From Candidatus Izemoplasmatales bacterium (GTDB lineage Bacteria > Bacillota_I > Bacilli_A > Izemoplasmatales > Hujiaoplasmataceae), in assembly GCA_028694875.1 (NCBI GenBank), contig JAQVKB010000056.1:1-6958 (forward strand): DNA of 6,958 nucleotides. The letters run 5' to 3'. A program made the translations under genes and the position numbers. Shown here piece by piece: positions 1-6,600 of this stretch. The notes beneath the pieces are model-generated. The model worked only from the letters and a program-made list of their open reading frames with translations. It did no database searches and was not told where the DNA came from. Positions within the stretch are counted from its first letter, which is position 1. Every line of letters starts with the position of its first letter.

Positions 1-512
1 GACTCGGAGGATCTACTTCTGCTTCAGAAGTCGAATTACTACCAGGTGTGTTTAAGGACGGTGTGTATGAAGTGAACATCGTTTCTGGAGCATCTACCAA
101 TTATTTTGAAGATTTCCGAATTTCAATCGATGTTCTCAGCAATGTCGATACTTACGTTCGCGTCAAAATCTATGAACAATTGACATTGACTTACACAAAT
201 TTCGAAGGAATCGTCACGGAATTATCCATTCTAAATCAAGATTACATGCCTTTCAATTATAACTTTGTTGATTTTTATGACAACCGCGAAATTGACAATT
301 ATATCTACTTTAAGCTTCCTGTTCAGCGAATCGATGCGTCCACTCCAGAAGTGTTGGGTTTGATTGAATCGTATTTTTCTGGACAGAATTTTTCGAACTA
401 TGCACCAGGTTATTCCCTTCAAATCGCTTTCTCTGTGGAAGCGGTCCAAGCGGAGGGCGGTCCCGAGAATGTTTGGGGTCTCGCCACTCCTCCTTGGGGC
501 GGAACTTGGTAA
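1..512 (+). CDS. C-terminal part of a secreted beta-rich protein, possibly TasA/BsaA-like (SipW-dependent type)
   Basis: The frame is open from the left edge (first full codon at base 3) to TAA at 510-512, giving 169 visible residues with the start missing. A GTG at 48 could be read as a start, but the frame continues upstream without a stop and GTG has no convincing ribosome site, so I treat it as internal. The protein has no Cys and is rich in alternating beta-strand patterns. After a Gly/Ser/Thr-rich stretch come ELLPGVF, then a strand TYVRVKIYEQ (near bases 150-180), YIYFKLPV (near 300), and SLQIAFSVEAVQAE (near 415-455), followed by a Gly/Pro/Trp tail ending PPWGGTW. A strand with VRVKI and a late strand ending in EAxQA resemble SipW-dependent TasA/BsaA/camelysin-type exported fibre subunits; this is recalled family knowledge, and the diagnostic N-terminal signal lies outside the window. 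It is followed after 12 nt by the giant surface protein gene, which fits a shared extracellular role. It could instead be an unrelated secreted beta-sandwich protein. Confidence 0.8.
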   Translation, partial: LGGSTSASEVELLPGVFKDGVYEVNIVSGASTNYFEDFRISIDVLSNVDTYVRVKIYEQLTLTYTNFEGIVTELSILNQDYMPFNYNFVDFYDNREIDNYIYFKLPVQRIDASTPEVLGLIESYFSGQNFSNYAPGYSLQIAFSVEAVQAEGGPENVWGLATPPWGGTW

Positions 513-517
513 GGAGG
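489..517 (+). promoter_or_regulatory. Inverted repeat able to hide the ribosome binding site of the giant gene
   Basis: CCTCCTT at 489-495 is the exact reverse complement of AAGGAGG at 511-517. In mRNA this would form a 7-bp stem, with a possible G-U pair (496/510) and a loop of about 13-15 nt. The left arm lies in the last codons of the upstream gene (the PPW of its C-terminus), and the right arm is the Shine-Dalgarno sequence of the next gene. A ribosome finishing the upstream gene would occupy and melt this stem, so the arrangement could couple translation of the two genes. The pairing is seen in the sequence; the regulatory role is inferred. There is no T-tract after the stem, so it is not a terminator. 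Confidence 0.4.
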
Positions 518-518
518 T
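510..518 (+). promoter_or_regulatory. Perfect Shine-Dalgarno sequence overlapping the upstream stop codon
   Basis: TAAGGAGGT at 510-518 is fully complementary to the canonical 3' end of 16S rRNA (anti-Shine-Dalgarno). Its first three bases are the TAA stop of the upstream gene. Six bases separate it from the ATG at 525, an ideal spacing. It fixes the start of the giant gene at 525 and indicates strong initiation with the two genes read as one operon; the 12-nt gap leaves no room for a separate promoter. Confidence 0.9.
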
Positions 519-524
519 GCGACG

Positions 525-629
525 ATGAAATTATTCCATTCTAAAATTATGGGTATGCGCCTCGTTGCGCTCTTTTCGCTATTGATTACTGTCTTTGCTT
601 TTTCGTCCTTTTTTGTCTCTGCGACTGCC
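525..629 (+). other. Sec signal peptide of the giant protein
   Basis: Residues 1-35. The basic n-region (MKLFHSKIMGMR) is followed by a hydrophobic core (LVALFSLLITVFAFSSFFV) and a small-residue c-region, SATAAE. An A-x-A site (A33-T34-A35) predicts cleavage before A36. There is no lipobox Cys, so a signal peptidase I substrate is expected rather than a lipoprotein. No other hydrophobic segment long enough for a membrane span is apparent in the visible 2,144 residues. Confidence 0.88.
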
Positions 630-3600
630 GCAGAAACTGTCAAAGATCCGACAACCGATCTCATCGTTTATGATGGAACATTTGATTGGGATACGACGTT
701 GGATGTCAAGACTTCCTCCTCGCTATATATCAACTATTCCGACTTCCGTGAGAACTATTGCGTCCTCGCTTCAACGGCTTCACAATGTGCTTCTGCGGCC
801 AATGGAAAATACATTCGTTTCGATACGGCGGAGGATTTATACCGCTGGTCGATGGACGTTTCTTTCGAAGATGTTTACATTTCAAGTACCCCCTCCGAGA
901 ACGTCAAACTAGCGGAAGACAAAATCGCCGTTTTGTTGTCTCTGAATTATGTTTTGGGCGGCGACATCGATTATTCTGTCATGGGTGCAAAGACTTTTGT
1001 CCCCATTGGTTATTGGTTTGCGGACACTCAATCGAACGTATACCAAAACATTTTTACAGGTACTTTTGATGGGCAAGGTTTTGAAATCTCCAATTTGTAT
1101 GTCGCTGGATATGACTATTTGGTTTATGTCGAGCAAATCGATGCGTTAAACACCATTGATATCGCGCTTTCAAGTTATTATTCGATGTTTCCGTTCAATG
1201 CGGGGACGATTCAAAATCTCGGTTTGATCAACCCCACCTTTGAATTATTGAACCTGCATATTGATATCGATAAAGTGTCCAACATCGTAGGCCTCAATTT
1301 GTCTCAAGGTCTTGTCGATCATGTTTATGTCATCGATAATCGTACTGATGTGACCGAGGCTGGTATTCGTTATAAGGTCGGAACCAGCTCCGAAGTGTTC
1401 GAAGCCGCAGGACTGGTACATACAAATCAAGGAACATTCACGAATTCATATTATGTTTCCAAAGTCGTCGTGAACGGGTCCTACATCAACAAATTTAACA
1501 TTCAACCGGTGTTGTTCCTCAATCAAGGAACGATTTCGAATCTTGTCTATGATAGCTCGGTTTATCTCTTAAGTGTAACGGTTGGTACGTCCACGTTTAT
1601 TATCGATACCCCGAACGCTTATGCAGCAGGAGAAGCGACATCGTTATTGAAATCGTCGAGTTCTTCCTTGAATTCCGCAACGGATCGTTGGTACTTCTAT
1701 GAGAATGATCGATATCCATATTTATTAGGGCTCGATTATAACGAATCCGACCAAGCCTATCATATCGATAATGCGATTGATCTCGTGTTTTTCTCCAGAG
1801 CCTTAGCTTATCTTACGCAACGGAGCGGTGTTTCTTTTGCTTACGATGATTACATGTTGACCACAGATATCGATATGTCAACGCTGGCTCCGGACACTTA
1901 TCAAACCCCAGAAGTCACGTTCTATGGTTCATTCACGGGTGAAAATCCCGCAGCGACCGATTTGTCTGAAAACTATTATATCTATAATTTAAATATCCAT
2001 TATGGAACGATTCGCGGAACCGGTTATTATGCGGGATTGTTCTCGATTTTAGGCGCGAATTCGGATGTTCATGATTTCAACATGGGGCAATCGACGATTG
2101 CTTTGGAAGACACTGAAGGATACTATTCGAGCATCTTTTACGTTGGTAGTGTCGCAGGTCGGGTTTCCGCCGGATCGATTTCTGATATTATCGTCGATGT
2201 TGATTTGGATTTGGGCACGCAAGCCATCGGAAAAACTTATCTCGGTGGTGTTGTCGGTGAAGCTAGCGGCATCGTGACGAGAGTCTCGAGTTATGGTACG
2301 ATTGACATGAACAATCACACCTATCAACTTAGCTACAATGTGAACCCCAAATTCTACATTGGTGGTATTGTCGGTGGGGCAGATTTATTACAACTCAAGC
2401 TCTCCGAAGCCGTCAACTACGGCGATATCCATGGATTTGGTACAACATCGACATTCTCTTTCGTTACTGGAGTCACATCAATTGAATCGAAAGTTGGAGG
2501 CGTGATTGGCTACATCCTCAATACCTCTACGATTCGCCATCAAGTCGTTTCCGTGGCCAACCATGGTGATTTCTACCTAGATACCACCGTGAATACCGCT
2601 GGACTTCCCTCGACGAAATATGTCGGAGGCGTTTTTGGTGAACTCCGTGGATACGCGCCGGTTCTCGAAGAGAATGATGTCTATGCTTTTGCGAAGCTCT
2701 ACAATGATGGCACAATCCATGCGTACTACGCTTCCTCCTCTTCATTGATTCGTGCGGCGGGAATTGGAATATCGAATACCTCTCAAGCCGTTGAATACGC
2801 GATGCTGTTCAATCACGGAACATTTGATTATGATGCTTCAGGGGCAAGTTATTCCAATCCCTATTTCCGATACACAGCAACCATCTATGATGTTTCATCG
2901 TATGGTGTTACTCTATCCAGAGCGTACAACTGGGGCGATCTCAATTATGGATCTTCCTATTTTGTCACAATTAGTCCTTTCTATTATTCGCTCAATAATA
3001 ACACAACCACGATTCGATATAGCGCGAACTATGGGGATGTCAATTACATGGCTTCCGCGGGTTCATCGCAAATTACGATGCCGACGAATCTCGTTATTTC
3101 GGGAATCACAACCTCTTCCAATGTCGATTTCCAGAACGTCATTCATGCAGGAGACATCAACGTTGTAAACCTGAATCTAGGAACTTATTCGATGTCGATT
3201 TCAGGATTCACAACGACGCTCGCAAGTGGTCGCGTCATCGAAAATTCGCTAAATCAAGGGAATATCTACTTTGGCCAAATCGCGGGTAGCGGCAATATCT
3301 ATGTCGGTGGCATTGTGGTCTCGAATCTGTCTGGAGATTTGCATGAGTCCTGGCAATCCGAAACCCAACCGATCGCGACACTTGGCATTATCAACACCAT
3401 CAACTATGGAAAAATCTCGACTTCCTATGGTTTGGTCTCACAGAATCTCTATGCGGTTGATGGCACATCCAATACGTTCGTTGGCGGTATTGCCAGTTTG
3501 AATGCGGGATCAATTCAAGATAGTGCTAATCTTGGCAATATCTCCGTTTATAATTCTTCCACGAGTGGTGTGGCCAACTTCCAAACGGACAGTTATTATG

Positions 3601-6600
3601 CTGGGTTGGTCGGAAGTTATACCGCAGGTGTCGTCGCGGGTGGGGTCGTTGCGGCGACCATATCCGGCAATGCACGTGTTTATGATACCGGCAATAATGG
3701 CGACATCACAGCCGTTTCGTATCGATTTGCTCGTGCTGGTGGTGTTCTCGGCGTTAGTTTGTATGCCGAAGCCACCGCGGGTGGCATCACGGCAGGAATG
3801 GGACTCGTCAATACGATTGAGAACTCGATTCTTTCCAATGGTTTGAACTTCGGAAATATTGCGGCCATTACTTATGATTATGGGACCTATACGACGTCGT
3901 CTTCCACCCAAAACTTCCAAATCTATTACGGATCAGGAAGTACGGGCGGTTACTATTATGAACAAACGACCTCTGGTACCCAAGAGCGGCCAGAAATCAA
4001 CGCCGCGGCAGGTGGCGTCATTGGATATGGCCTCTCGATCATGCGTCGGATGTTGAACCATGGTACCATTTCATCAACGGATGTGGCTGGCGGAATTGTT
4101 GGCGCAACGTATGTTCTCGGTGGATCGACATCTCCGGTGACGGTAACCCACATTCGCACTGCAATTAACTATGGCGATATCAAAGCGGTGCGTGCCAATG
4201 AGTATGCCTCTATCGATAAATTTGCGCTATCATATAGTGATTACTCGACCCATTTTTATCCTGATGGAGATTCTTTTATCTTCCCAAGTGGCTATACGAG
4301 AACCATGCCGCGAGGGAAAAGAGGATTCGGTGGTATCTTCGGACGACTACAACGCGGTCTGAATGGTATTATGACCTCAGAGGGTGGGGAATTTGACTTT
4401 ATCATCAATGCCAATCCGAATATCGATTTGATTGGCCGACTGGACCAAGTCTATAATTTTTCTTCTTCCTCGCGTTTTTTCCGATTCAATAATGCGATTT
4501 ACTATTCTGCCAAAGTCAATGACACAACGCAAGTGGTGTTTACAGGGTTCTATTATGTTTACGCACGGATTACCGTTCGGAGTGGATCGAACCCCTATAC
4601 GTATACTGCAACGGCCTCTCGACTGTATCAACAAGTTGGTAATGTTGGAACCTTACTTGAATACACTTCTTTCACCATGTATTTTCAAACAACTTATCGA
4701 TACAGTACGGGAACTTATGTATATGTTTATTATCAACCCATCGACGTTCCATGGATTACCGAGAACCCTGCCGAGACTTCCAACCCGTCTGAAGAATATA
4801 TGTATGACGAGAATTTCCCGATGCGGACAGACCCTGACTTAACGCAATACATTTACTACATGGATTATGATCTGTTAGCATCCCGATTCCAAACGGGAGG
4901 ATCCAACCCTCGTGTCAACGGCATGTATGTGTTGTCAACTTCAGCAGGATCCACTTTTGGTTCGGTATTACCGTCCAACATTAATATCTCAGAAATTGGT
5001 TTGATTGATGAGGATTACCCTTCCGATATTCCACTTTCAATAGATTATGATCATATTTCCGTCATGTATCAAGATAGTTTGGATGCCGCGGTAATAGCCA
5101 ATTATGAGACGTTACGGCAAACAACATTCAATGAAAAGTCCAATTTGATTGAATCCGACTCCACGATGGTGATATTGTCGGAAAATGGGGGATCGGAAAC
5201 CTACCTTTCCGATGGGACGGTAGATTATGATAATCACATTATTACTTATACCATTTCCATGGAAGCTTTCCTTGATGGTCAAACATCAGCGAGTTATTCG
5301 GTATATTCCGCGCTGACTTCTGCGTATGCTTTGATAGGTGAGCGTCCAGATGATTACTATGGTCATTCACCTTCTGCGGCCGAGTTGTTGGCCTATCGAG
5401 CGCTTCTGTACCCGGAACGAAACGATTCCATTTCCACATCGTATCCTGCAGATTTGGTTGTGACTTTGCCATCGAAATCGATTACAAGTAACACCACGTT
5501 GACGCTTGGATACTTCACGATTTTTTCAGAAGCGTTTGTGGGCGATGACTTGTTCGCACAAACACAATATTACACAAACTATCGCGTTGACATTGTTTTT
5601 ACGCCCACGATTGATAATATTTCAACAGGAACCATTGGCATCGTATCGGCTTCCTTTAATGGGGGAAGCAATGTCGCTGTCGCCAATCCCGCCGACATTC
5701 GATCGTTGGGAACGGTCAATTACAATGGATCCTTGACCTTGAATTTCCAAGATACAAAAGGAATCTTGACGTATAATTACGACTTCAAAGATTACTTTGT
5801 CCTCAAATATTCAGACGGTTCTGTCGTGCCGTCCACCTATTATTCCGTCACTTCAACCCCTGTGACGATTGTTTCTGGCACAGGATACTACTCGATTACA
5901 TTTACGTTCCTTTCGGGTACAAAACAAGGTACCTATTCCTTTGATTACCGATACTTCCCAACGAGTTCATTACTCAATGTATTATGGACGAAGGGGGCCT
6001 CAAATCAAGCAGCCATATCCACTTTTAGTTATTATTCATCGAATGGAAGTTTGTCCATCATTGGCACATCGATGACGTCCTCTGTCAATTTCGGTACGAT
6101 CATCAATATGTCTTCTCCGCCCAACGTCACGGAAACAACCTTGTCGGTGGCAAGCTATTTGTCGAACAAAACCTATAATGTGACGTATATGAATGCCAAT
6201 AGTTTGGTCATTTCACCGTTTGCGACCTTGACTTCAGCGACACTGATTGGCGTCAGCTATTTGGACGGATACAAGACCTATGAAATTCAATATGTGGTGA
6301 CGGCAGAAGATGGTACGCAAGTAACCTATACCCATCTCATGACAGAACGACCCGTGGATCTTGTTGCGGCGTTAAAGAATGGCAATGAAATTGATTTGAA
6401 TGATGTCTTCACGGTTCGTGAAGCCACATCGACGAATTTCTCTGTGGACTTGGGCTTGGATGAAAGTTTAGGACTTTATACGCTGACCTCTGGCAGCAAC
6501 GACTATATTACCGTAGCGGTGAGCGGAACGCATCTTGATGGTGTTACCGCGTATCTCCCTGCGGAAATTGTTGGATTAAGTTATTCGGCAAGCGACTTGC

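Noticed and set aside
48..512. GTG at 48 as the real start of gene 1 (154-residue protein)
   Set aside because: The frame is open to the left edge, the residues before GTG continue the same style of sequence, and the product would lack a signal peptide; an internal codon is more likely.
489..517. Rho-independent terminator between the two genes
   Set aside because: The inverted repeat exists but has no following T-run and its right arm is the Shine-Dalgarno sequence, so it cannot sensibly be a terminator.
2752..3168. 138-codon + strand frame within the giant gene
   Set aside because: It lies in another frame of a gene that is clearly coding, has a scattered Met/Arg/Pro-rich composition, and no ribosome site or family features; a shadow frame.
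3510..3920. 136-codon frame on the - strand
   Set aside because: Ile/Arg/Gly-rich product typical of antisense of this repeat coding; no ribosome site, and a second antisense frame overlaps it. Treated as a shadow.
4432..4842. 136-codon + strand frame
   Set aside because: Out-of-frame reading of the Tyr-rich segment of the giant protein; no independent support.
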